Source of the DNA: Xanthostigma xanthostigma
Lineage: Eukaryota > Arthropoda > Insecta > Raphidioptera > Raphidiidae
DNA length: 64,000 nt
Assembly: GCA_963575645.1 (NCBI GenBank)
Contig: OY754468.1
Location: 7,192,001 to 7,256,000, forward strand
Direction of reading: 5' to 3'
A model generated the notes under the pieces. It ran no database searches, was not told where the DNA came from, and was given only the letters and a program-made list of their open reading frames with translations. The position numbers and the translations under genes were made by a program. Positions 1 through 8,804 of this stretch are shown here, in pieces (within the stretch, counting starts at the first letter, position 1; every line of letters starts with the position of its first letter).

Positions 1-3000
1 AAGAAGATAGACGAAGCGACAGAATCTGGTGATACAACGCAAATAGGTGTTCGATTGCCTAGTTTTGAAAAACATTTAGAAGAATTTGAATCAATTCAAG
101 AAAAAATTGAAGAATTAGAAGACAGTGAAGACATAAATAATGAAGAGAGAACCAGGTTCGAAGATAATTATTTCGAATTGTTAGCAAAAGCCAGAGCATT
201 GTTGCCAAACATTAATAGCCACTTAAGCAACAGTGACAATCATGTCAACATACAACAATTAGAACAAATCACAGCAGAACAAAACGCTTTATCAAGAATT
301 AAATTGCAACCATTAGACATTCCGAAATTCAGTGGTAAATACGAGGATTGGAGAAGTTTTCAAGATATATTTAACTCGATGGTTCACAATAATCAAACAA
401 TCAGTGACGCTCAAAAGTTATTGTATCTAAGTGATTCATTGGTCGGAGAGGCGAGGGAAGTGATCAAGTTTTTGAACATCACATCTGAAAATTATGAAGT
501 CGCAAGAAATTTGTTAATTGAACGTTACGATAAAAAACAATACATAATAAACGCGCATCTTAATTCTCTCTATGAGTTGCCACCAATGACAAAAGATTCC
601 CCAGTTGAGTTACGAAATTTAATCAGCAGTACTAAACAGCATCTTCGATCAGTAGAAGCGTTACAGGTACCAATACAAGATTGGGATCCAATGATCATTG
701 TTTTATTGAAACGCAAGTTAGATCCTATTACGAGACGACAATGGGATTTAGCTCAGAAAAACCCAAATAAAATACCACCATTAAAAGAATTATATGAATT
801 TCTTGAACAGCGATGTTTCGGATTAGAAACAAACACACCTGAAAAATTCATCAACAGTCCGAGGAACACAAATCAAACAAGCACACGAAGTACAGCGCAT
901 TTAGCAACAAATTCAACAATTGAGCAAAAGGAAGCGTGCAAACTATGTTCAAAATTACATAACCTATATCAATGTGACATTTTCATTAAGCAGCCAGTCT
1001 CAGAACGCATTCAAACAATCAAGTCAATTGGCGCATGTTTCAACTGTTTGAGACAAGGTCATCCAGTCAGGGATTGTAAAACAAGACATTGCAAAAATTG
1101 TGATCGTAAACATCATACAATGATACATAAAGAGAAAATTGAAGAGTCGAAGTCGACTTCAAACAATCACGTCGTACTAAATAGCACATACAGCAGTCAT
1201 TATGAGGTATTATTGGCAACCGCATTAATACAAGTCCAGAACGCTCAAGGCCAATGGATACCATGCAGAGCTTTACTTGACAGTGCATCTCAGTCTCATT
1301 TCATCACGCAAGAACTAGCAGAAAAGTTAAATAGGAGAATCGTACATCACAAAATATCCATCAACGGGATATCTCACAAGGGGACAGAAGTTAATGCTAC
1401 AACCAATGTTCAACTCAAATCAAGAATATCAAATTTCAGTAGAACGATAGAGTGTCTGATAATTCAAGACATAACAATCAAGTTACCCACAGCGCCAGTA
1501 ACGACGGACACGTGGAACTTGCCATGCATTCAGTTGGCAGATCCTACATTCGGTGAGCCGGGAACTGTTGACATGCTCATTGGAGCCGAGTTATATTTCA
1601 ACTTATTGAAGCGAGATCAAATCAAGTTAGGAGAGGACCTTCCCATTTTACAAAACACTGTATTCGGATGGGTAGTGTCAGGCAAGAGTCAAGCGGCGAC
1701 TGATCAAACGACGATCTGTCACCTTACTACATTAGAGCTACATAGAAGTTTAGAGAAATTTTGGAGCATAGAAGAACTTGAAGAAAAACATCATACAACA
1801 AGTGAAGAGCAGCAATGTGAAACTCATTTTAAAGAAACGCATCAAAAAGACGAAACTGGCAGATTTATAGTTAAGTTGCCAAAAAGAACAGACACCATCG
1901 CATTAGGTGATTCAGCTACAAATGCACTCAAGAGACTACAATCCATGGAAAGACGCATGCATAAAGACCCAGTATTCGAACAGCAATACAAATCATTCCT
2001 CAATGAGTACAAAAACTTAAATCACATGACCGAAATTACATTAGATTACACCGAAAAGGCAAATTTCTTACCTCATCATGCAGTCATCAAGGATACAAGT
2101 ACCACAACCAAACTACGAGTGGTTTTTGACGGGTCATCCAAAACATCATCTGGAGTATCACTAAATGATATTCTACTAGTAGGACCTAAATTACAACCCG
2201 ACTTATTCAGCATTCTTACACGTTTTAGACAACATACATATGTTATCACAGCTGACATTGAGAAGATGTATCGGCAAATATTAGTTCATCAGGACGATAG
2301 ACATCTTCAACAAATTTTATGGCGAGACAAGTCAGACCAGGAAGCAAAAGCATATCAACTCAACACGGTAACGTACGGTTTAGCATCATCACCGTATCTA
2401 GCCATCAGATGCATCAGGCAGTTAGCATACGAACATGAAGCAACCTATTCAAATGCAAGTAAAGTCATTCTCAACGACTTTTATGTCGACGATTTATTAA
2501 CTGGTGAAGACACCATAGAAAAGGTGCAACAGTTAAAAGAAGAAATCACAACCATCTTGCAACACGGTAAATTTCATTTAAGGAAATGGAAATCTAACAA
2601 CATGAAATTAACGAATAACGATCAATCAGGTGAAGTTACAGACTTATTAATGGATTCATCAGTATCCAGAATATTGGGCATATCCTGGCAACCAAATGGA
2701 GACTACCTACAATATTCAGTAATAGAAGAACCAACAGAACAACATGAGAAACTGGACCACTGTGGACCAACTCAACTCTTAGCATCAATCAGACTATATT
2801 ACTGGCCCATAGCTGGACGAAACTTAGCACGAAAAATTGTGAGAACTTGTGTTAAATGCATTAGATATAAACCTGTTATACCTGAATATATCATGGCTGA
2901 TTTACCAGCTGACAGAGTTACACCATCACGTCCATTCTTTGTCACTGGTGTTGATTACGCCGGACCTGTTCAACTCAGAGAAGCCCGACGACGTGGCAGA

Positions 3001-3816
3001 TATAATACCACAAAGGCCTACATCGCAGTGTTTGTCTGCTTTAGCACAAAAGCAGTTCATCTCGAATTAGTTACTTCTCTAACTACTGAATCATTCCTGG
3101 CAGCATTATCTAGATTTGTATCAAGACGAGGACTGTGTTCTAAAATGTTCTCTGACAACGGAACTAATTTTGTTGGCACTGATCGAGAACTGACTGAAAT
3201 GTACGACTTCGTTAAAAATAATTCTAAGTACATTGCTGAGCATCTATCGAAACGAAAAATCGAATGGCATTTCATCCCGCCCCGAGCACCACATTTCGGT
3301 GGCATATGGGAAGCTGCTGTCAAATCGTTCAAGAAACATTTTTATAAGGTTTCACACAATTTAACATTAACGTTTGAAGAGTGTTATACTCTAATCACAC
3401 AGATCGAGGCAATCCTAAACTCTAGACCTCTAGTACCTGTGTCATCAGATCCCAACGACCTTTCCTATTTATGTCCAGCACATTTCCTCATAGGGGACTA
3501 CTTGTTAGAACCACCATCACCGAGCTATTTACAGGTGGTTGATAATCGACTGTCTATATTCCAACATATTCAGAAGGTAAAGCAGCATTTTTGGAACCGC
3601 TGGAAACGAGATTATTTACAACATCTCCAACTACGAAGCCAGTGGTCAACCGGACAACACGACATCCAAGTCGGCACCATGGTCATCATCGCTGAAGACA
3701 ACACACCCCCTCTCCAGTGGGCTCTTGGTCGAGTCACAGCCATCCATCCAGGAGAAGACGGTGTAGTGCGGGTAGTGAGTGTTACAACAACTACGGGAGT
3801 TTTAAACGTCCTATAA
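1..3816 (+). CDS. BEL/Pao gag-pol polyprotein (5' partial, RNase H region deleted)
   Basis: One frame is open from base 1 to the stop at 3814-3816, so the true start lies upstream of the window; an in-frame TTG at 55 is not a meaningful start. Domains in order: gag (about 1-900); cysteine/histidine knuckles (about 930-1130, e.g. CFNCLRQGH); DUF1758-like aspartic protease with ALLDSASQSHF at about 1269-1302, having DSA where many retropepsins have DTG; RT about 2040-2650 with the catalytic YVDD box near 2482-2493; integrase HH-CC zinc motif near 2745-2860; and the catalytic core with VDYAGP near 2950, SDNGTNFVG near 3152 and GGIWEAAVKSF near 3299. A DUF5641-like tail ends the frame. Between the end of RT (GISWQPNGDYLQYS) and the integrase zinc finger only about 15-20 residues remain. 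Family members carry several hundred residues there (Peptidase_A17/RNase H). The frame stays open across the gap, so the deletion is in frame. Replication without help is unlikely. Family call is firm; present activity is doubtful. Confidence 0.9.
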   Translation, partial: KKIDEATESGDTTQIGVRLPSFEKHLEEFESIQEKIEELEDSEDINNEERTRFEDNYFELLAKARALLPNINSHLSNSDNHVNIQQLEQITAEQNALSRIKLQPLDIPKFSGKYEDWRSFQDIFNSMVHNNQTISDAQKLLYLSDSLVGEAREVIKFLNITSENYEVARNLLIERYDKKQYIINAHLNSLYELPPMTKDSPVELRNLISSTKQHLRSVEALQVPIQDWDPMIIVLLKRKLDPITRRQWDLAQKNPNKIPPLKELYEFLEQRCFGLETNTPEKFINSPRNTNQTSTRSTAHLATNSTIEQKEACKLCSKLHNLYQCDIFIKQPVSERIQTIKSIGACFNCLRQGHPVRDCKTRHCKNCDRKHHTMIHKEKIEESKSTSNNHVVLNSTYSSHYEVLLATALIQVQNAQGQWIPCRALLDSASQSHFITQELAEKLNRRIVHHKISINGISHKGTEVNATTNVQLKSRISNFSRTIECLIIQDITIKLPTAPVTTDTWNLPCIQLADPTFGEPGTVDMLIGAELYFNLLKRDQIKLGEDLPILQNTVFGWVVSGKSQAATDQTTICHLTTLELHRSLEKFWSIEELEEKHHTTSEEQQCETHFKETHQKDETGRFIVKLPKRTDTIALGDSATNALKRLQSMERRMHKDPVFEQQYKSFLNEYKNLNHMTEITLDYTEKANFLPHHAVIKDTSTTTKLRVVFDGSSKTSSGVSLNDILLVGPKLQPDLFSILTRFRQHTYVITADIEKMYRQILVHQDDRHLQQILWRDKSDQEAKAYQLNTVTYGLASSPYLAIRCIRQLAYEHEATYSNASKVILNDFYVDDLLTGEDTIEKVQQLKEEITTILQHGKFHLRKWKSNNMKLTNNDQSGEVTDLLMDSSVSRILGISWQPNGDYLQYSVIEEPTEQHEKLDHCGPTQLLASIRLYYWPIAGRNLARKIVRTCVKCIRYKPVIPEYIMADLPADRVTPSRPFFVTGVDYAGPVQLREARRRGRYNTTKAYIAVFVCFSTKAVHLELVTSLTTESFLAALSRFVSRRGLCSKMFSDNGTNFVGTDRELTEMYDFVKNNSKYIAEHLSKRKIEWHFIPPRAPHFGGIWEAAVKSFKKHFYKVSHNLTLTFEECYTLITQIEAILNSRPLVPVSSDPNDLSYLCPAHFLIGDYLLEPPSPSYLQVVDNRLSIFQHIQKVKQHFWNRWKRDYLQHLQLRSQWSTGQHDIQVGTMVIIAEDNTPPLQWALGRVTAIHPGEDGVVRVVSVTTTTGVLNVL

Positions 3817-4013
3817 AAAAGTTATGTGCTCTACCTGTGCATTAATAATTAAGTGATGTTTATCTAAATATGATAATTGGTTTCATTACAATGTGTGAAC
3901 GAGAGAATTCTTTTTGTTAATTTAATTTTTGTCATTATCCACATTGTCATCATTGCAATTGTTTAGTTTCAATTTACCACAAGTTGAAGTATAGATACTT
4001 CAAGGCGGCCGGT

Positions 4014-4291
4014 ATGTTGGCGCCACAATTCAAACTCTAGCACCAGTGTGTACAACACGCCAACTGGTGGTAAAAACCAGTACCAGGAGAGTAGTAAAAA
4101 AAATGTCGAACGCAGGCCACAACGTAACTTTATAGTTCATAGCAAACATTGTGTTAATTAAAGTTAATTTCATTCTATGATCTTATTTTGCAATCTTACT
4201 GTGTATTATTAAACATTCTTGTTTTCTGTAATCGTTATTAAAAATAAAATTTATACAGTCCACTAAAATAAAAAAAAAGGTTACAGTAACA
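4014..4291 (+). repeat. putative 3' LTR of the BEL element
   Basis: The segment starts TGTTGGCGCC directly after the purine-rich tract and is proposed to end GTTACAGTAACA, giving TG...CA ends. The right boundary rests on comparison with the Helitron-like repeat copy at 6124-6721: the shared sequence (AAGTATAAATACTG) resumes on the minus strand immediately after 4291. The 5' LTR is not in the window for comparison, so the 3' edge is inferred. Confidence 0.6.
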
Positions 4292-4878
4292 AACAAGCAG
4301 TATTTATACTTTTTTTAAGTAATAAATTTCTTTTAATATAATAAATATTTAATTGAAAACACTTAAGGAAAACTATTTTTATATATAGGTGCCTATAGAT
4401 GTTACAGTTTTCCAATGAGCTATTAATTAGATTTATTTAATTTTAACTAGTCGTAATAAAATTGTAAATAATTGAAATGTAAGCCTTAGAAGAAAGCAAT
4501 GTGGAAAATAAAAAAAATAAAAATATATTCGCCGACGTGGGGCTTGAACCCAAGACCCTTGCATTAAGAGTCTTACGCTCTACCGACTGAGCTATCCGGG
4601 CTTGTGAACGTGACGCGTTGATATTGCAATATTTAGTTAAGGCATTTCACCTGATAATATTTCTCGGACGGACTAATTTTGAGATACATCTTGCAACATT
4701 TTTCATTAATGTTTCGCTCCAATTGGTCGTAGCGTGATATTATGTAGCCTATAGCCTTCCTCGATAAATTGGCTATCCAACAAAAAATTTTTTTTTCAAT
4801 TCGAACCAGTAGTTTCCGAGATTAGCGCGTTCAACCAAACAAACAAAGTCTTCAGCTTTATATATTAGTATAAAAGAT
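4292..4878 (-). mobile_element. Helitron-like repeat, copy 1 (3' part lost at BEL junction)
   Basis: Read on the minus strand it begins TATACTAATATATAAAGCTG at about 4875 and follows copy 2 (6124-6721) through the shared GTTGGATAGCC..TATCGAGGAAGGCTATAG region, a tRNA-like module (4531-4601), and an AT-rich stretch with the motif CATTGCTTTCTTCTAAGG. The match stops at the BEL LTR edge. The Helitron call is by analogy to copy 2, whose ends fit the class better. Confidence 0.6.
4531..4601 (-). repeat. tRNA-Lys-like module inside Helitron-like repeat
   Basis: The minus strand reads GCCCGGATAGCTCAGTCGG at its 5' end, has a CTCTTAA loop (CTT anticodon position) and GGGTTCAAGCCCC as T-arm, so the A and B boxes are recognisable. 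The anticodon stem does not pair (several mismatches), so it is not expected to be a working tRNA-Lys. It is flanked by AT-rich sequence shared with copy 2. Confidence 0.7.
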
Positions 4879-5245
4879 AACCAAAAAACCCACTTAGTAG
4901 GCAATACTAAAGTATAAACTTTTGGGGACGTCTCTTACGGAACATAGTTTTCAAGAAGCTGTTAACATTAATTGCAGCCAGTACGCAAGTCACACGGATG
5001 AACATAATGATTGGACAAAAGTGACAAGCGGCTCTTTTATGTACTACGTGCTCACAAATACATATGCATATTGTGTGTATCTGTGATAAAAAGGATAAAG
5101 CGCCTAAGTCGAATGTTCCATATTTGTGTCTAAACAAATAAAAGTGTTTTTGTACAACCCTTCCTATAAAATGACTGCTTTCCATGCCTATACCCTATAC
5201 CTAGGGCGATTGTAAAATGACATATTTCGCACTAGTATGTAAAGT
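4879..5245. repeat. Repeat shared with 12.7 kb; no gene
   Basis: The part around 5158-5245 (CCTATAAAATGACTGCTTT, then TTTCGCACTAGTATGTAAAG) resembles 12710-12795 (CCTATAAAAATAGCTGCTTT, then TTCTGCACTAGTGTGTAAAG). Related short blocks occur near 13580-13740. Both copies probably belong to an old dispersed family. I see nothing coding here. Confidence 0.4.
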
Positions 5246-5498
5246 AAAAAAAATGTGTTACGAGAACGCATTACAGAAGTGAAACTTCTAGTTGCAAATT
5301 ATACGATTGCATTTGGACAAGTAGAAAAAATGTGTTACGAGATAGTTTTGCGTTCAGATATTTCGTCTGTACAAGTTAATCTGAACGTGAAACAATCTCG
5401 TAACACATTTTTTCCACTTGTCCAAATGCAATCGTTTGATTTGCAACTAGAAGTTTCAGTATCTGTAATGCGTTGGCGTTCTCGTAACATATTTTTAT
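5246..5498. repeat. Long inverted repeat / hairpin (~115-bp arms)
   Basis: The left arm (about 5250-5361) and right arm (about 5381-5496) are reverse complements with a few mismatches and small indels. Each arm is bounded at both ends by ATGTGTTACGAGA or its complement, and the ~20-40 base centre can itself pair (GTTCAGAT with ATCTGAAC). It may be a short-spacer MITE or a hairpin-RNA source. No clear target duplication was found. Confidence 0.8.
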
Positions 5499-5687
5499 TT
5501 TTTTCGCAGATTTACTCCAAATAATAAATAAGAAAATACAAGCAAATAAAATTTTCGCAGGGTAACTGCAAATATTGTTTTTAGCTCAAATATTATTCTG
5601 ATAAATTAGTCGAAAATTTTATATATATTAGGTATACCTACTTAAAAATAATAAAAAAATATAATAAAAACAAAACAAATTGTTGCG

Positions 5688-5759
5688 CGCACCTGACGGT
5701 AATCGAACCCAAACCGGCCGCGTGGAATGCCAGGATTCTACTACTGAGCTACCAATGCT
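5688..5759 (-). repeat. tRNA-Gly-like degenerate sequence
   Basis: The minus strand reads GCATTGGTAGCTCAGTAGTA, then a loop region with TTCCAC (TCC anticodon position), then GGGTTCGATTACC. It matches the layout of tRNA-Gly, but its 3' end (ACCGTCAGGTGC) does not pair with the 5' acceptor strand. It is probably the head of a SINE or a captured tRNA-like module in AT-rich repeat DNA. Confidence 0.6.
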
Positions 5760-6123
5760 TAAAAAGAATCATTGTTTATATAGGGTTACTAATAGTACAA
5801 TTTTGTAACAAATTCTGTTACAAATTTCGTTACATAGGGAAACGAGTTTTTAAAAAAGTATTCACTTCAATAAGCGTCATACTAACATTTCAATAGTAAA
5901 AGTATGAAAATTCAACGCAGCCTACAAATTAGAAAGAAGCGTGCTCAAAATAGACAAATTTTGAAAATTATGTGAGAATCAGTTATTTTAATAGGGGTAC
6001 GTACAAAAAATTTTATAGGCATCTCGTGCGTTATGATATGGTGGCTCATGTGTAGGGTTGCCACTTCGAACCCAAATCTTGCCCGGAGGGGGCGGTAGTA
6101 AGCGAGATATTCAAAGTCTCTAA

Positions 6124-6721
6124 TCTATACTAATATAAAAAGCTGAAGAGTTTGTTGGTTTGTTTGAACGCGCTAATCTCAGGAACTACTGGATCAAATT
6201 GAAATTTTTTTTGTTGGATAGCCTATTTATCGAGGAAGGCTATAGGCAATATAAAATCAGGCTACGACCATTAGGAGCGGAGCATTAATGAAAAATGTTG
6301 CAAAATGTATCTCAAAAATAAGCTTCTATTCAGGTGAAATGCACTAACTAAATATAGTCATATTAGCGTTATGCGTACACAACGTCGGATGGCTCAATCG
6401 TTAGAGCATGCGACTGTCGATATCAGGGTCGTGGGTTCGAGCCCTACGTTGGGCGGATTTATTTTTATTTTCTACATTGCTTTCTTCTAAGGTTTACATT
6501 TAAATTTATTTTAATTTTATTTAATTAATTAAAAAAAAAATTAGTTAAAAAAAGTATAAATACTGCTTTTTATCGACAAAAACTTTTGAACGATAACTCC
6601 GAACATTATGAAATTTGAACACAACAATTATCTCGGTAAACTAAGATGAATGTGTGTACTCATGTTCCTCCCTTCTCCATTCGTTCTTTTATACCCGGGT
6701 GAAACCGGGCGGGACCGCTAG
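6124..6721 (+). mobile_element. Helitron-like non-autonomous element, copy 2 (complete)
   Basis: It starts TCTATACTAATATAAAAAGC at 6124, the 5'-TC type of end, and finishes with the GC-rich hairpin ACCCGGGTGAAACCGGGC and CCGCTAG followed by T. This fits the CTRR end and A|T insertion habit of Helitrons. Inside are the arthropod-wide block GTTGGATAGCC..AGGCTATAG, a tRNA-like module at 6383-6456 and an AT-rich tail. No Rep/helicase frame is present, so it is non-autonomous. Confidence 0.65.
6383..6456 (+). repeat. tRNA-like module inside Helitron-like copy 2
   Basis: It contains GGATGGCTCAATCGTTAGAG (A-box arm) and GTGGGTTCGAGCCC (B box), and ends ACGTTGGGCG. The body resembles the Lys-like module in copy 1, but the loop reads CTGTCGA rather than CTCTTAA. 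It is shared between two elements at the same internal place, so it travels with the element. Confidence 0.65.
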
Positions 6722-7080
6722 TTTTAAAATAAATTGAGCCTCTATTAATCATATTCTACCAGAAATGCAACATAAGCTGTTTTACTTTTAGGTCACAGAT
6801 AGTATTCTAGCTGGGAAAGGTAAATGAATTTGACCTAAAAACTTAAAAGGCGAAGACGAACATCTTGAAATCACAGAAATTATTTCTGAGTAATCGTCTT
6901 AACTTGTAGTTATGGCAGACATAAATAGTACCAGGTGACTCGGATTACATATTTTCTCATAACAACCAACGCCTCTGGAACGAACTCCTGTTCAAACATT
7001 AATTTTGATAAATATTTAAATGATATAATATTCAAAATTATATTTGTTTTAAACTTTTCGAAATTTAAATCGTATTTTTA
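6722..7080. other. No feature recognised
   Basis: AT-rich sequence without a convincing frame, repeat partner or RNA gene. Confidence 0.4.
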
Positions 7081-7299
7081 GGGTTCCGTACCCAAAGGGT
7101 GCTCAACGGGACCCTATTACTAAGCCTCCGCTGTCCGTCTGTCCGTCCGTCTGTCTGTCTGTCAGCGGGCTGTATCTCATGAACCGTAATAGGTAGAGAG
7201 TTGAAATTTTCACAGAGTGTGTATTTCTATTGCCGCTAGAACAACAAATAATTAAAAAAAAAAAAAAACTCCCAAAAGGGGAGCAAACTAAGAAAAAAA

Positions 7300-8400
7300 A
7301 GTTTTTTGCTTATAATTCGCTCAATTTAAATCAGATCGTTTCGAGACCTGTCTTAAACGAAAGAGGAGAACATTTTACATAGATTTCGTATAACAGAATT
7401 CACCGAAACACTTTTTTTGTACAGCTTTATAATGTATAAATTCAATTTTGTCTAATCCATAGCATACACGGGGATCGTCTGTCTTCGTTTGTTGCATAGT
7501 GTACTATGGGAATTTAAATGTTGCGTATGTTTTGTCTTAAAAAAAAAGATTGCATTTGTTCAAAAACGAATGTCATTTCAAATATTAGTCAGTCTTTTGA
7601 CATTAGTATTTTTTTGCAACGCCTTCTGAGTTAACGATTTGAATAACTAATTTTAATTATTAGAACATATTGCTTTGACAGATGCAAACGTCATTTTTTA
7701 CATTTTTTACCATTCCAACACCATGGATGAGCGGAATGAAACCAAATTTTGGGAGGATGTTTGATATGCAAATATGAAGAGGCCTATTATTTTTCAGAGA
7801 CGTCGGCGCAAGCGCAAAAGAAATATATATTATAATGTTGTTTTTATAAGATAATAGTATACTTTTCATAAAGGCGTATTATTTTGTTTTACAGGAGTTT
7901 TGTAAAATAAATTTTTGAAAAAAATCGGCGCATGCGTAGAAGAAATATATACTATAAGGCTGTTTTTTATATAATAACGGTATACTTTTCATTACGGTTT
8001 ATTATTCTATCTATGTTTACAAAAGTTTTGTAATTTTTTTGGGAAAAATTGGCGCATGCGCAAAAGAAATATATGCAATAACGTTGTTTTATATAATAAT
8101 AGTATATATTTCATAATGGTTTATTATTCTATTTTAAAAGAAAGTTTTGTAAAAAGTTTTAGGGGGAAAGGCGGCGCATGCGCAGAAGAGATATGTGCTA
8201 TAACATTGTTTTTATATAATAATGGTATACGTTTCATAATGGTTTAATATTCTAAAGTTTTGTTTTTTTTTTTTTGGGGGGAAATCGGCGCATGCGCAAC
8301 AGAGATATTTGCCATAACGTTGTTATTTGATATAATGGTATATTTATCAAAACCTTATATTATTTTATTCTACAAGAAATTTTTGTAAAAAAAGTGTTTA
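7300..8400 (+). mobile_element. MITE family 'ACCATTCCAAC' subtype with tandem array (copy A)
   Basis: 7309-7710 matches the minus-strand copy at 10860-11255 (e.g. AATTTAAATCAGATCG, AACGAAAGAGGAGAACATTT). Next come TTACCATTCCAAC at about 7709 and a truncated left part of the MITE (GGATGAGCGGAATGAAACC), then the tandem array at 7800-8380. The ~60 bp that usually lead from the end to the GGTCAAACGGATGAGC motif are missing. Confidence 0.65.
7797..8380 (+). repeat. Five-unit ~122-bp tandem array with NRF-1-like palindromes
   Basis: The units contain GGCGCAAGCGC (7805), GGCGCATGCGT (7927), GGCGCATGCGC (8051), GGCGCATGCGC (8173) and GGCGCATGCGC (8287). Steps are 122, 124, 122 and 114 bp. Each unit continues AGAAGAGATATATGCTATAA-like sequence, then TTATATAATAATGGTATAC and TTTATTATTCTAT. 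Other members of this MITE carry one unit; the copy at 10535-10860 carries two. Confidence 0.85.
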
Positions 8401-8589
8401 TAATATAAAAACGCCGGGGTGAATTATGTAAAATTTCACGCCTTGAAATTCTTGAACTACTTGCATACTCCCAATGGTTACATATTGTTATAGCGCCTCT
8501 CTTGTTTCTTTTACAAAAGTATTTAAAAAGTACATAGTGTACGGAACCCTTCGTGTGCGAGTCCGACTCGCACTTGACCGGTTTTTTTT

Positions 8590-8804
8590 ATTTTTCATGC
8601 CATGATTATCTGGGCTTAGTAATTCGAATAATATATTCAAAAATTCTCTTAACATATGAATCTTATTATATTTTTAAAGACATCATCAACAAGGATTATC
8701 TGGACTTAGTACCGAATTATGTTTACCGTTTATTTTTGTTTTATTTCAAAATATGCTTTACATTTTTTTGTTTATAAGGCCAACAACTTCTAGTATTATC
8801 TCAT
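8590..8804. other. No gene; short repeated phrase
   Basis: The phrase GATTATCTGGGCTTAGTA (about 8605) recurs as GATTATCTGGACTTAGTA (about 8694). Nothing else is recognised. Confidence 0.3.

Larger units (their letters stand above)
1..4291 (+). mobile_element. BEL/Pao LTR retrotransposon, 5' end outside window
   Basis: The pol-type reading frame is followed by a purine-rich GC tract at 4003-4013 (AAGGCGGCCGG) and then an LTR-like start, TGTTGGCGCC, at 4014. The element is assigned to BEL/Pao from the order of gag, zinc knuckles, DUF1758-type protease, RT, integrase and a DUF5641-type C-terminus. The 5' LTR, primer-binding site and start of gag lie before position 1. No envelope frame is seen. 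It appears to sit inside a Helitron-like repeat whose remaining part starts just after 4291. Confidence 0.85.
7081..8588 (+). mobile_element. GGTTCCGTACC-type repeat split by a ~1.25-kb insert
   Basis: The left part (7081-7255) begins GGGTTCCGTACCCAAAGGGT and carries CCGTCTGTCCGTCCGTCTGT and TCATGAACCGTAATAGGTAG. The right end (about 8525-8588) reads GTGTACGGAACCCTTCG followed by the palindrome GTGCGAGTCCGACTCGCAC. These halves belong to a short repeat widely seen in insect genomes (recalled; class uncertain). Here they are separated by an A-rich run and the tandem-array MITE described next. Confidence 0.6.

Noticed and set aside
4531..4601. Working tRNA-Lys gene
   Set aside because: Anticodon stem mispaired and the module is part of a dispersed element.
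7081..8588. CRISPR-like array for the 122-bp tandem units
   Set aside because: Units are contiguous full repeats without spacers, in a eukaryotic genome.
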